Positions 33,948 to 50,973 of a DNA stretch of 64,000 nucleotides are shown piece by piece (position 1 is the first letter of the stretch; every line of letters begins with the position of its first letter). The notes beneath the pieces were generated by a model. The model saw nothing but the letters and a program-made list of their open reading frames with translations, did no database searches and was not told the origin of the DNA. Made by a program: the position numbers and the translations under genes. Source of the stretch: Muraenolepis orangiensis (taxonomy: Eukaryota; Chordata; Actinopteri; Gadiformes; Muraenolepididae); contig CM050999.1 of assembly GCA_027704905.1 (NCBI GenBank), positions 11,290,465-11,354,464 on the forward strand. Reading direction: 5' to 3'.

Positions 33948-34080
33948 TGTGTGTGTGTGTAAACACCCAGGATGCCCTGGATAAACGCATATAAGCCTAC
34001 ATATGTGTTCATTTGTTTTGGTCCCATTAGAGAAGAAGACATTTGCAGAGATCGTGGAGCCCTTCCTCCCGGTACGCTAG
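30700..34080 (+). CDS. ndufc2: NADH dehydrogenase [ubiquinone] 1 subunit C2 (B14.5b), 3 exons
   Basis: Accessory subunit of the membrane arm of mitochondrial respiratory complex I. Exons 30700-30838, 33394-33537 and 34031-34080 join in phase to 110 aa, slightly shorter than the human protein (119 aa). The protein begins MGLLPDEAKGLPPTGLVNRN and has two hydrophobic segments, one around STWLGFIGWSTALLH and one around LFTTIGWFLGYHI, followed by a charged region with KYETYVYAKLDRDM and the end EPFLPVR. All introns are GT-AG. Intron 1 contains a 48-bp minisatellite and LINE remnants. The gene lies tail to tail with thrsp, the arrangement also known at human 11q14. Confidence 0.95.
31130..31480 (-). 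mobile_element. LINE-derived fragment in ndufc2 intron 1
   Basis: Inverted relative to 24360-24560 (shared GGCAGCCTATGATCTTCTGG and GGTCATGTCCCGGGTGG). The 31140-31215 part also resembles 60130-60230. Confidence 0.55.
31945..32710. repeat. 48-bp minisatellite in ndufc2 intron 1
   Basis: Sixteen units of TCTAGACTCAGGACCCACAT, GTCCTCTAACACAGTG and CTTCTCACCTGG or GTACTCACCTGG. The two variants A (GTACT) and B (CTTCT) run A B A B B A A A B A A B B B B A. The unit is 16 codons with no stop in several frames, so open frames of about 254-266 codons appear on both strands; these are not taken as genes. Confidence 0.96.
32940..33000 (-). mobile_element. hAT MITE terminal fragment
   Basis: The minus strand reads TTCTCAACTGGTGGGTCGCG followed by ACCCATATGTGGGT, the terminus of a common vertebrate hAT-derived repeat. 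The other end was not found. Confidence 0.4.
33888..33943. repeat. (TA)n microsatellite in ndufc2 intron 2
   Basis: About 27 TA units followed by a short (TG)n. Confidence 0.95.
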
Positions 34081-34158
34081 ACGGATTGGACGGGACGAGG
34101 GAGAACACACACCCACCGCTCTGTTCCATTACTTATTGTGAAATATAGCTATGTAAAT

Positions 34159-34164
34159 AATAAA
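34159..34164 (+). terminator. Polyadenylation signal of ndufc2
   Basis: AATAAA 79 bp downstream of the ndufc2 stop codon. Confidence 0.75.
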
Positions 34165-34214
34165 AAACACATCTGATGAAACCGCACTTGTTTCTTTCAT
34201 CTTGTCAACCAAAC

Positions 34215-34449
34215 CTGGTAAATGTTCTGCCTTTTTATATAGTGCTTTTATCCAAAGAGCTGTACAGCTCATGCCTCACATTCACCCATTCAACCATCGG
34301 CCGTGGAGTCAGCCACGCAAGGCAGCATGGTTAGGGTGTCTTGCTCAAGGACACCTCGACAGTTTTTGGCTTGGAGGAGCCAGAGGATCAAACCAGCCAC
34401 CTTCCGGTTGTGAGGCGACCACTCTACCTCCTGAGCTATACTGTCGCCC
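34215..34449 (-). mobile_element. tRNA-derived SINE A, copy 3
   Basis: Same head, body (CTTGAGCAAGACACC) and tail as at 3755-3995. It lies between the ndufc2 and thrsp 3' ends. Confidence 0.8.
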
Positions 34450-34632
34450 CCGGTGCTAACTAAACATTCAACTTAAAGCTATTTAGTTTGTTTGGATTTA
34501 AAGTGCTCTTGGATAATGTAAGGCATAATCTGACAAGCATATTGCAACACAGTGAATGCAAAGCAGGAGAATGTGTTTTGAATTCAATAGCACAAAAAAA
34601 CATACACAAACTTTCTAACCATGCATTTTGTT

Positions 34633-34638
34633 TTTATT
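34633..34638 (-). terminator. Polyadenylation signal of thrsp
   Basis: AATAAA on the minus strand, about 120 bp downstream of the thrsp stop codon. Confidence 0.65.
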
Positions 34639-34756
34639 CAATTGCAGTATTTGTTTGATCATTACATGTCAACTGTTCCGAGACATTCTGAGATCATGTG
34701 CAAGATGTTTAACCCATGCTCTGGGGTTAGTCTTTAAGGTTCCACATTTCATTGTC

Positions 34757-35194
34757 TCAGTACGCCACCCCGATGATCTCCAGGTACTTGTCCGTGAGGT
34801 TCTGGCTCTTCTTGGTGAGGTGACCGAGCACCGAGAACAGCCCGCTCAGGTGGAAGTGAAACAGCGCCTCCTGGTCGGCCTCCACCAGGGCCCCGGGGGG
34901 AGGGCTCGGGGGGAGGGGGGCTGTCCTGCTCTTGGCCCGTCGGTCGTCCAGCGTGATCAGTCCGCTCTCCACTGTCGTATTAATGTCCTTCAGGGTCAGG
35001 TAGTTCTGGTACAGGTCCTGGTCCTCCTCCTGCTGCTCCTGCTCCACCTCTCCGTCCCAGATCTCGTCCGATGGGACGTCCCGGAGCAGGCTGGGCAGGA
35101 GGACGGTCTGCTCCATGTGGTTCACGGCGGCGCTGTACCTCCTCACGGCCAGCAGCAAGCTGCTCTTGGCTCTGTTGTTCTCAGCCGGCTGCAT
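34757..35194 (-). CDS. thrsp: Thyroid hormone-inducible hepatic protein (Spot 14)
   Basis: Small acidic regulator of lipogenesis, related to MID1IP1; in mammals it binds MID1IP1 and modulates acetyl-CoA carboxylase polymerisation and fatty acid synthesis in liver. A single coding exon of 145 aa, the family's usual length. Family features include SLLLAVRRYSAAVNHMEQTV near the N-terminus, LLPSLLRDV, LYQNYLTLKDINTTVESGL in the middle and FHFHLSGLFSVLGHLTKKSQ toward the C-terminus. The middle is Asp/Glu/Gln-rich. An in-frame upstream ATG at 35326 would add 44 residues, but it lies upstream of a TATA box at 35257-35263, so 35194 is chosen. It is tail to tail with ndufc2. Confidence 0.92.
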   Translation of the reverse strand: MQPAENNRAKSSLLLAVRRYSAAVNHMEQTVLLPSLLRDVPSDEIWDGEVEQEQQEEDQDLYQNYLTLKDINTTVESGLITLDDRRAKSRTAPLPPSPPPGALVEADQEALFHFHLSGLFSVLGHLTKKSQNLTDKYLEIIGVAY

Positions 35195-35256
35195 GGTAAC
35201 GGTTGCCGTGGTAAAGATGGTGAAGCCCGCAAACCACCAAGTGTGCAGACCGCTGC

Positions 35257-35263
35257 TTTTATA
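35257..35263 (-). promoter_or_regulatory. TATA box of thrsp
   Basis: TATAAAA on the minus strand (context CTCCTATAAAAGCAG), about 65 bp upstream of the thrsp ATG, consistent with a short 5' leader. A CRE-like TGACGTCT lies near 35306-35313. The following stretch 35330-36240 shows no gene or clear repeat. Confidence 0.65.
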
Positions 35264-36243
35264 GGAGGTGGAGGGGTCCGGTTCTTGTGTAACCGGGTGG
35301 TCCGATGAGACGTCAAGTGGGTGCATTGTGGAGGCTACGTGCGGTCAAGGTCTTATCTTATGTTTGATTTTGTTTATTTTGGACATGAACTTTCTCTCAA
35401 CTCGTAATACAGTGGCTGGAGGCCCACGAATCATTAACCACACAGGCCATTTGAATCACAGACTCTCCCCGTGTGGGGATACGTCGAGAGGGGGGCTTGG
35501 CTCTCTGTTGACCCAACGTCAGGTGGTTGGATCCACTGCTTATCTTTTTGAGAAATGTCAAGTAATCCTATCGCGTGTTTCGTGAGTTCACGTTGAACTT
35601 GATTAGCCCTCAGAAATCTAAACACAGGAGTCATGGTAGCCTGGGTTAGAGCGTTTTTAGACGGCAGGACGATGGAAAAATACAGAATAGCTTCATTTAG
35701 ATTATTTGACATTTCGCTTTGTGCTATGTCTGTTTTAGGGCTGAACTGTAAGTTACATATTAAACACTATTGCCATACATTGCCAAGTGCACTACTTGGA
35801 TTACTACGCTTTGCAGGCTCACTTTAAATCAAATCCTTCCCTCGACTTGTTATCAATTAGGCTAAACTATTTAGCAAGGAGTCTTAAGGCTTAAGGCTAC
35901 TAGGAAAGGTTAATTAATCTCTTTACTTTGCTAAGTAAGTTGCTTTGTCACATTGCTATTGAAATGTGGCCAAATAGTTACCATCTAACTTTTAAGGAAT
36001 TAATACAAGACCACAGAGAATATGAAACAAAAATAAGGCAACATGCTTTTTTTAATTTGAAATAACATCCAGTCAAAATCAGCAAACTTTGCCAATCACC
36101 AATGGCAATACTAGACAGTTTTCGGGTTCCATTCAATTCTTGTAACACACTACAGTTAAAAAAGGTATCCATGCAAACAGAATTTAAGGTGTCACAAGGC
36201 TTCACATGTTACACATGGACACAGCTGTTAAAGTCATCTGAGA

Positions 36244-36355
<112 letters not shown>

Positions 36356-36442
36356 ACTAGGCACTTGAAGCTCTCTTTTCCACACTTCAACCCCCCTAAC
36401 CCTGTTGTGTTTTAGTCCAACGTGTCGGGACTGACGAAAGGT

Positions 36443-36810
36443 TCACTTGACGGGTCTGCTCTTCTGGCCCCTGACGATGATCTCCAGGACGTGGGTGAGG
36501 TCCATCATCTTGGAGAGCATCTCCATGATGTCTGGATGCTCCCGGGCTCCACTGATGAACTCCTCCAGCGTCAACTCCCCTTCGAGGAGAAAGAGACCAG
36601 CGATTAATGCATATATATCTATATATAGATATATATAGATATATAGATATCTTTATATAAATATATAGATATATATATATATATACACAATCTCTTTTAG
36701 GTGACACCTTTATTACTTTAGGGAACGGGGAGTAGGAATTCCTGTGAAGAATTCTGTGCTAGCTGGCTTTCAAAAACAGGTTTACAACTACCCTCATTTT
36801 ACACAATATA

Positions 36811-36860
<50 letters not shown>

Positions 36861-39800
36861 ACAGTAATAATATATATATCATATATCATATTGTGTAAAA
36901 TGAGGGTAGTTCATATCGTATATAGTATATATATAGTAGTATAGTAGTAGTAGTATAGTAGTAGTATAGTATAGTATATATAGTAGTATATAGTAATATA
37001 TAGTATATACATATAGGTATATATTATTATTATTATTATATATTTTATATATATATAGTTATATATATATATAGTTATATAGTTATATATATATATATAT
37101 ACAGTGCTGCTCGAAAGTATGTGAACCCCTTGAACAGTTAAGAGTTTTCTGTTGTTTTACCATGATTTTCCTATTTTATCATCACAAGTTTTACATATAT
37201 GAAATGTCAGGTTTATGTTTAACAGTTCCATGTACTTTTTTAGAGGGAATTGTGTGAGTAGCCAAAAAAATACATGAAACATGGAATTAGTGGATGTGCA
37301 AAAGTAAGTGAACCCCCAGCTGTATTGGTAAAGTCAAGGAGGTAACAGATTCAGGTGAAACACTTTTGGGTGCTTAATTAGTCAATTAAGCAAACCAATC
37401 AAATGAGACATCATTAGGAAAAGGGTTGGACAACACAGATTAAAAGAGAGAGAAAAACAACCAAACGACTGCAGTGCCAGGGTGTACCCATACGAATCAA
37501 CCATGCCAAGAGGAAAGGAGATACCCGAGGAAATCAAGAAAATGGTACTGACAGCCCATCAGTCTAGAGAAGGCTACAAGACAATCTCCAAACGATTCCA
37601 GCTCCATCCATCCACGGTGAGGCAAATCATTTACAAATGGAGGGCGTCCAAGATGACCGCATCTTTGCCTAGAAGTTAAAACTAACATCAAGAAGCACCC
37701 GTAGAATAATAAATCAGGTAAAGGACAACCCACACATCACCTCTAAAGAGTTGCAGAGCTCTCTGGCAGCGTCAGGTGTAAATGTACATGCGTCTACAAT
37801 TAGACGAAAATTGAACCAACACGACATTCATGGGAGGGTTGCTAGAAGGAAGCCTCTGCTCTCCAAAAAGAACAAAGCTGCCCGTTTAAACTTTGCCAGA
37901 GAGAACTTGGACAAACCAGAGGCCTTCTGGAAGTCCATTCTCTGGACAGATGAGTCCAAAATATAATTATTTGGTCATAATCGTAAGCGCTTTGTTTGGA
38001 GAAAAACCAACACAGCACATGAAGAAAAGAACCTCATCCCAACAGTGAAGCATGGTGGTGGAAATGTTAAGGTATGGGGCTGCTTCTCTGCTTCTGGACC
38101 TGGACAACTCCATATCATCCAGGGAAACATGAATTCTGAAGTGTATCAGCAAATTCTTGATAAGAATCTCCAGCCATCAGTCAGGAAGTTGAAACTGGGC
38201 CGTAAATGGGTTTTTCAACAAGACAACGACCCAAAACATACCAGCAAATCTACCAAGGAATGGTTCAGAAAAAAGAGGATTCGTACTCTGGATTGGCCAA
38301 GTCAAAGTCCGGACCTCAATCCAATTGAAATGTTGTGGCTAGACCTGAAGCGGGGGGTACATGCCAGATGTCCCTCCAACCTTTCTCAACTGGCTGAGTT
38401 CTGCAAGGAAGAGTGGGCAAAAATCCCCCACAGCAGATGCGAGAGACTGGTCAGTGGCTATAGAAAACGTTTGATTGCAGTAATGGCTGCAAAAGGAGGT
38501 GCCACACGCTATTAACCAAAAGGGTTCACATACTTTTGCACAAGTCATATTTTCAGTTTTTGTGGGAGAAACCACTTTTTTTGAATAAATAATGAAAATA
38601 CATCATTTTTCTTTGTTTGTGTCCATTATTTGGAAAGTCCTGCTTTACAAATTGGTGTTTGGATATACATTTAATAAGGTTATTTTACATTTTTGTACAA
38701 TTACAATGACCATGTCTAGGGGGTTCACATACTTTCGAGCAGCACTGTATATATATCAATCATGCTATATTGTGCCATAATGATAGATTATATACTGTAC
38801 ATGAATAATTTTCAATAGTTTTCTTGTGCTCAGGTGCATTCATGTGGCTTACCTTCTCTGTGGATGTCAATCTTCTCATAAACAAGAACCACGATGTCTT
38901 CAGGAGGGATCTCGTAGCTCCTAGTGATGTCTTGGATGGCCTACATGAGCAACAATACCGTTGGTTAGCCCTAGCATCACTGCTGCAAGTCAATGTACTT
39001 TTAGCGCTAGCATCGCTGGTGATTATCGCATGCAGCAGAGTCTCGGGGCTAGGGTTTAGGAGTCAAGGGTTCCGGGTTCTGGGTTTGACGCCCATTGTCC
39101 AGTCTACCTGTAAGCGTCCTTGAGCAAGATGTCCTACCAGCTTCTTTATGACACGTCACTTATTACAGTATATTCATGGCAATTGAGGATAAAGGCAACT
39201 GAGGATAAAGGCACCTGCTGAATAACTGAATAGTAATAACACTGCAGAGCACACACGTATGACTAGGTCACTCAGGGAACTCAAATGTAACATATACCTT
39301 CTTTGGCTGTGATTTGTGATTTGGATCAATGAGAATTGCGCAATATCAAGTAAAGCTATATATACACACACACACACACCAAGAGGTCAAGTCTCTAAAG
39401 ACCCAAAATTACAGAGATTAGGAGTCTAGTGCATGACAAGTTAATCCCCGGTTTGAAGACATTAGGGATTACAGACGGAGGACTTCTCTCACACTGGGGG
39501 GGGCGGGGCTCTGTCTCAGGGACAGCACCAGCACGCATACCTTAAATATAGTCTCCATTTCATCCTTGTCAATTTTTCCGTTTCCATCTTGATCGAAGAG
39601 CTTGAAGTACCACTTGAGCTTCTGGTTGATCTCCCCTTTGAGCAGTAAACTTATTGCTGCTATGTACTCCACAAAGTCTATGTATCCGTCCTGTGGAGAG
39701 AATCACAGAGCAGGGAATGAACCTCGAGGCTATGGGACACCTGGATGACTGCAATGGCAGCAAGAAAACCTTGTCTTGTGCAGTGAATACCCTTTTAATA

Positions 39801-40373
39801 TTATATTATATAAAATTGGAGCCTTTAATATTAGGTGAATCTGTGAACAAAGACTGAGTATCAAGGTTGATACTCATGTCGCTCATGTCGTAAAACAGAC
39901 GTGCTTAAGCTGTTCCAAAATAATGTCATACCAAGATGAATTATTCAGTAAGAGAAGGGCAGGGCTTTTACTTTGAAACATGGTTGACAAATGTTAAACA
40001 GCTGAAAAAGTGCACACCACTAGCACACACTATGATCCACCATGACCAGAGACCCGGTGCTCTTGTGAGAACCTCCAGACCAGATCTTGAGCCATCCACC
40101 ATCATGAAGGACCTGGGCTGAACCTTCTGCAGAACACAGGAGCCCCCAAAAAAGAAGCAGGTGCGCCGGTCCCCTTACCCCGTCCATGTCGAAGGTGCAA
40201 AAGACCTGGTCCACGTAGCTGCTGGCTTCCTCCGTCATGCCGTTCATCTGCAGCATGCTCTTCAGCTCAAACAGGGTGATGAGGCCCGACGGAGACTCCC
40301 GCATGAACTTGTTGTACCAGTGATGCATGTCCTGCTCCATGATGGCCTCCAGGTTGGACCCGTGGGCGCCCAT
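36443..40373 (-). CDS. guca1c: Guanylate cyclase activating protein (GCAP3-like), 4 exons
   Basis: Neuronal calcium sensor that regulates photoreceptor membrane guanylate cyclases according to Ca2+ level. Exons in transcript order: 40373-40179, 39690-39541, 38940-38853 and 36579-36443, joining to 189 aa. Gly2 in MGAHGSN fits N-myristoylation. EF1 is degenerate, with ESPSG in place of a calcium loop, as usual for GCAPs. EF2 (62-73, DMDGDGYIDFVE) and EF3 (98-109, DQDGNGKIDKDE) are canonical. EF4 (140-151, DIHREGELTLEE) has His at position 3 and Glu at position 5 of the loop. The ELTLEEF block and the neighbouring c3orf52 homologue favour guca1c over other guca1 paralogues, but a fish-specific paralogue is possible. 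Intron 3 contains a Tc1 element and a fold-back repeat. Confidence 0.9.
36600..37101. repeat. AT-rich microsatellites and a fold-back repeat in guca1c intron 3
   Basis: (TA)n and (TAGTA)n runs. 36786-36809 and 36888-36911 are perfect 24-bp inverted copies (arm begins AACTACCCTCATTTTACACA) around a (TA)n core. Confidence 0.85.
37102..38747 (+). mobile_element. Tc1-like DNA transposon, 1646 bp, with IR/DR ends
   Basis: The terminal inverted repeats begin CAGTGCTGCTCGAAAGTATG and match for at least 28 bp at both ends. TA target duplications lie at 37100-37101 and 38748-38749. Inner repeats, GTGCAAAAGTAAGTGAACCC near 37297 and its inverted partner GGGTTCACATACTTTTGCAC near 38522, give the two-repeat-per-end layout known from Sleeping Beauty-type fish elements. 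It sits in guca1c intron 3 in the opposite orientation to the gene. The end repeats are almost identical, suggesting a fairly recent insertion. Confidence 0.95.
37503..38515 (+). pseudogene. Tc1-like transposase, broken
   Basis: The N-terminus MPRGKEIPEEIKKMVLTAHQ with a helix-turn-helix is followed by a break near 37677, where a stop and frame change occur after TASLPRS. The frame resumes by 37751 (ELQSSLAASGVNVHASTIRR). An in-frame stop sits at about 37964-37966, just after WTDESKI. The rest runs to 38515. The catalytic signatures are recognisable: Asp in TDES, Asp in QQDNDPKHTS and Glu in LNPIEMLW. With at least one frameshift and one nonsense change it cannot make an active transposase. 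Confidence 0.92.
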
Positions 40374-40459
40374 GCTTTGTCTTCGCTGAAACGGTGGCCA
40401 AGGCCTGTGGGTTTTTTGTGTAGAGCGGCTGCTACAGCTGGACCACAATGGTCGGTTGG

Positions 40460-40745
40460 CGTTGATGAAGAGAGAGATGGAGACGGAGAGAGAGATGGAG
40501 GTGGAGAGAGATGGAGATAGAAGTGGAGAGAGAGATGGAGATGCAGAAAGAGATGAAGATGCAGAGAGAGATATGGAAATGGAGATGCGGAGAGAGATGG
40601 AGATGGAGTGAGATGTAGATGGAGATGCAGAGAGAGGACAATGGAGATGCAGAGAGAGATGGAGGTGAAGATGGAGAGAGAGATGGGGAGAGAGAGAGAT
40701 GGAGATGGAAAGATGAATAGGAGAGAAAGGGAGCTGGAGAGAGAG
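40460..40745. repeat. Imperfect GA-rich repeat upstream of guca1c
   Basis: Variants of GAGAGAGATGGAGATGGAGA just upstream of the guca1c start codon exon. It gives false Ser/Leu-rich frames on the minus strand. 40750-41370 shows nothing else recognisable. Confidence 0.85.
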
Positions 40746-41559
40746 CACTACGAGACTGACTTATGCCTCCCGGGACTATGACAGAAAAGGCGTAATCTCT
40801 TAGCTGTCTACCATCCTGAGGGAGAGATAAACCCTCTAATGGGATCAGTCTTCCAGAAATGCCCAGGAGTCCTCTGACACGCACCTTTCCAGGGAAGAGG
40901 AACCCTCATAGAAGACACCAGGGGATTGGCGGCACCAGGACACCAAGCCAGGTTAAATGGTCGCTTGGTGAACAATGTCTGGTCATCATGCCTTCCGTTG
41001 TATGGACGTGTATGTATGGGTTACTGCTGAACATTATTTCAGAATATGGAAAGTCATCAGTGAATCTTTTATATATTCTGGGTGTGGGTTTGAGTTGATG
41101 GTGACCCAGATGTCAGATCCATCTGTCCCCAAGCATCACATCACCCGGGGGGGGGGGGGAGGCGGAGGTGGGAGGACTATAACCAGGGGAAAGTAGAAAC
41201 ACAATTTTGAGTCGAGGCTGAGAGCAACCAAAGCATGCGATCTCTGTTCCCTGGACTTGACACTGCTCTCAAGTGGTGATCCTACTTCTATGTTTGAAAT
41301 GTATGTATAAATGTATGATGTATAAATACAGCATCTAGGGAAAAACTGCACAGCCTTTAGAGTGAGAATTATGTAGAATGTGGTTGAGGTTATAATAATA
41401 ATATCATTGTTTTGGTGTTTCTACTTTATTATTCATTATTGAATTTACCTTCGCTATATAACAATGTATATTTTATTACATTGATTTATATATACATATT
41501 GCTCTTTTTCTGTGCTTTTTCTTTTGCATTTTTACTTTTATATATTTAACTTTATACAG

Positions 41560-41715
41560 TTTTGTACTTTTTTTAAAAACTTATTCTATTCTGTTTTTAT
41601 CTTATATTATTTTTATAACTGCTGTCAGTCGTCGGGTATTGCACATAAGATTTTCACTCACTGCTTTATACTTGTGTAAACTGTGAAGTGACAATAAACT
41701 TGACTTGACTTGACT
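41560..41715 (+). mobile_element. LINE 3' tail
   Basis: Matches 4125-4235 inverted, and ends ACAATAAACTTGACTTGACT, a terminal simple repeat typical of a retroelement 3' end. Confidence 0.6.
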
Positions 41716-42147
41716 AAGTTCCTCCACCTCTTCCTGGAAATCCCTGGGCGTTCCCAGAGCAGAGGAGATATCCCTGGGTCATCCCTCCAGAGGGTCTGCC
41801 CTGACCTGGGAATTGACCCTGGTGCACCTCCAGGGGACAGCCAGCAGAGGGAGGGCTTCTCCCTCTAGACGGAAGTCTAGTCCAGCAGCTATGCAGTCGT
41901 TTCTCCCCATTCCCAATAACTCATCGAATAAAAATATTAGCTCCTGCTTAGCTAGAGGAGTCCTAACTAGTCACATTACAGCTCATCGGGTAATGAATCA
42001 CATTGATTATGCATCGATTTAGAGTTGATTCATCTGTCATTGATTATGACAGAACAAGTTAGTCGTTTTCATAACACAGTTCAGTTTGCTTTTGCTAGTT
42101 ATTGCTGCAAGCATGGGCACGTCCTTAACCCTGTTGTCGACTGTCGA

Positions 42148-42340
42148 GTGTGTATGGTTGGTGGATGGTTGAAGGCAGCCTATTACGAGTCTAGAGGCTG
42201 GGTGAGGCTGCACATCTGTGGGTCGTTGATTACCAAGGACCCACAGGTGTGCAGCCTCACAAGCCCAGGACTAATAAGTCAGACTCAGGCCAGGTGTGGC
42301 TGCTTCAACCAGCCATCAACCACACCACACACACCCACAT
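42148..42340. repeat. Fold-back element
   Basis: Outer arms TGGATGGTTGAAGGCAGCC and GGCTGCTTCAACCAGCCATC pair. Inner arms GAGGCTGCACATCTGTGGGT and ACCCACAGGTGTGCAGCCTC pair with one mismatch. The 2005-2310 region is a relative in which one arm segment became a minisatellite. Confidence 0.6.
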
Positions 42341-42599
42341 CAACCTTACCACATGGGATATCTTGGAGATCTATCTATGGAGAAAATAAAAAATATATTG
42401 CATTCGATTGTCATCACCAGTAGTCTTAAATATGGAGGATTTTTACACACACACTCTCTGTACTTGGTCCATTTCGGGGACTTGAACCGGCAACCCTCTG
42501 GTTCCCAAGCCAAGTCCTTTTATATGTGGTACCTCGGCGCCAAGGTGTGGAAGAGGTATTGGAAGCCCTCGTTTTCCACAACACTGCATGGCTGCCCTG

Positions 42600-43599
42600 T
42601 AGTGGCGTTTTCTCCCGGAGGCCAAGGGAAGCCAGGCTTCCCCTGTTTTTTCGGATTGTAGTTATAATTTTAATAAATAAATAAAAACACTTTGTTTTTT
42701 TTCGGTAATTCTCCTTTGCTGTGTGTTGCTCTCTCCCCCATTCTCATTGAGTATTTTACAAAGAGTGAAACAAACAGCGCCCCTCTAGATGTTATGGTGA
42801 AACAGTAAATTGCATTCACTGTTGCGAGAGGAGGCCAGCCGAATTGGGCTTCCCTTGGTGAAAAAAAATTCGCCGGATTGACCAATCAGATGAGGCTCAC
42901 GTCATGCCCCTGCCAACCTGTGATTGGTCAGGGCCATGCCAAGGGAAGCCAGCCCCTCTGGCTTCCCTTCAAGGGAAGCCAGTTGATGGATTTGATTGCG
43001 ATTTGATTGGATTGTGAGGCAAGGGAATCCCTTGCCTCACAATCCAATCAAATCACATCAACATCAGTTCGTAGTACGTAGTACTGTAACTGTCATCATC
43101 ACCGTTAGAAAGTATCAAGCAAATTAAGCATTATGGAGGGTGGAGATTTGGCGTACTTAATCAAACATAACTTTACTAAACTTCCGCTACAGCAGCAACT
43201 AAAAATTAAATCAGATGACAGGCCCATGCCCACACTCGAGCTGTGTACACAGAGGAAAAAGGGATACTTTGATGTGAACGTAAAACTTTAAAGGTCTCCT
43301 GATTTCGTTTGTGAATGAATGCTTCTTTTTTATTCATTACCGAATCTGCACTGCGCATTGAGCGGCTGGTTTTGGGGGGGGGGGGAATGCTTAAATTAAT
43401 AAGACGAGAGAGTTTTGGCTGGAGAGTGCGTGCGGACCTGTCGGTTAGATAACAGGCGTGTGCAAGTCCTGCATCTGTATGATACAACTGTGTAAAATGA
43501 TACCGGGCGCTGTAATCACTCATCTGGTTACGTTATTGACCACCCCCCCGACCCAAAAAAACTGGCTTCCCCTAAATTTTTCCCCACGCCACGCTACTG
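42600..43599 (+). mobile_element. hAT transposon remnant, 1000 bp, with 8-bp target duplication
   Basis: Flanked by CTGCCCTG at 42592-42599 and 43600-43607. The right end in inverted sense starts CAGTAGCGTGGCGTGGGG; the left end starts TAGTGGCG, a decayed CAG end. The motif GGGAAGCCAG recurs near both ends and internally, like hAT subterminal binding motifs. It contains palindromes at 42958-42982 and 43000-43054. A short coding remnant lies at 43133-43291. Confidence 0.75.
43133..43291 (+). pseudogene. Possible N-terminal remnant of a hAT transposase
   Basis: A 52-codon frame beginning MEGGDLAYLIKHNFTKLPLQ, with GRPTP-like RPMPTLEL later and then a stop. Its place inside a delimited hAT element and its resemblance to the start of ZMYM1-like/hAT transposases suggest a remnant. 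The similarity is judged by eye only. Confidence 0.4.
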
Positions 43600-43626
43600 C
43601 TGCCCTGTACATATTTTCTAATACTA

Positions 43627-43627
<1 letters not shown>

Positions 43628-43677
<50 letters not shown>
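43628..43677. repeat. (AAT)n microsatellite
   Basis: About 16 AAT units just outside the hAT element. Confidence 0.95.
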
Positions 43678-43678
<1 letters not shown>

Positions 43679-44447
43679 GAAGGCGATGCGTCGGTTATTG
43701 GAAGTATTCTTGCAAGGGCCACTGGTATTGGGGTTTGTGTGTCTTTGCACTCACACTCTTTAAGTGAGAACTTAATTAACTTGTGTGCTTTATAGCAGCA
43801 CGGCTTATCTCGCAAATTGCATGGGTCTTGTCTAATTGGCCCGTCTCTCTTGACATAACCAAAGTTTTCGGACATAACCAAATATTTGATGTGTAGCAAC
43901 TCGGTAAACGTTGTAAGCTCTGCCTCCTCCATGGTGACGTGTGACTCCAGTCGTCTGGACTGGAGTCCAGAATTGACCACTAGGTGGCAGTGGAAAGCGC
44001 GCTTGAAAAACAGTTAAGTCAATTGTTTTTATAATAAAATGCATATAATAATAATATAAACTGTAATTAAATCGGATTTTCCATTCCAAATTGTATCCGG
44101 TGCACACCTTTTTGATCGGGAATTCGTATTGTGAAATCGTATGCCGGTGAACCGATGTGAAAACGGTGTATCTTACCATCCCTAGTCCACATACATCACA
44201 GCAACGGGTCTAAAATATGAACCATTCGACACAGCATTTTCTTGTATAAAATGTTTTATATAAAAACCGTTTCATGAAGCAACTCATATATCATAGTTAA
44301 TTTATCCGACATTTAATCCAGAGTAATCCACAGGTCATTCAGGAGTTATACACAGGAGTTATTCAGGGGTTACATTTGGGCATCTTGCTCAAGGACACCT
44401 TACAAGAAGACTTTGGACATCGGGGTTCGAACCCAGAATCTGGCATC

Positions 44448-50973
<6,526 letters not shown>

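Noticed and set aside
34628..35308. Plus-strand open frame of 226 codons over thrsp
   Set aside because: Antisense shadow of the conserved thrsp coding exon.
35195..35326. N-terminal extension of thrsp from an upstream ATG
   Set aside because: It lies upstream of a TATA box and has no counterpart in known Spot14 proteins.
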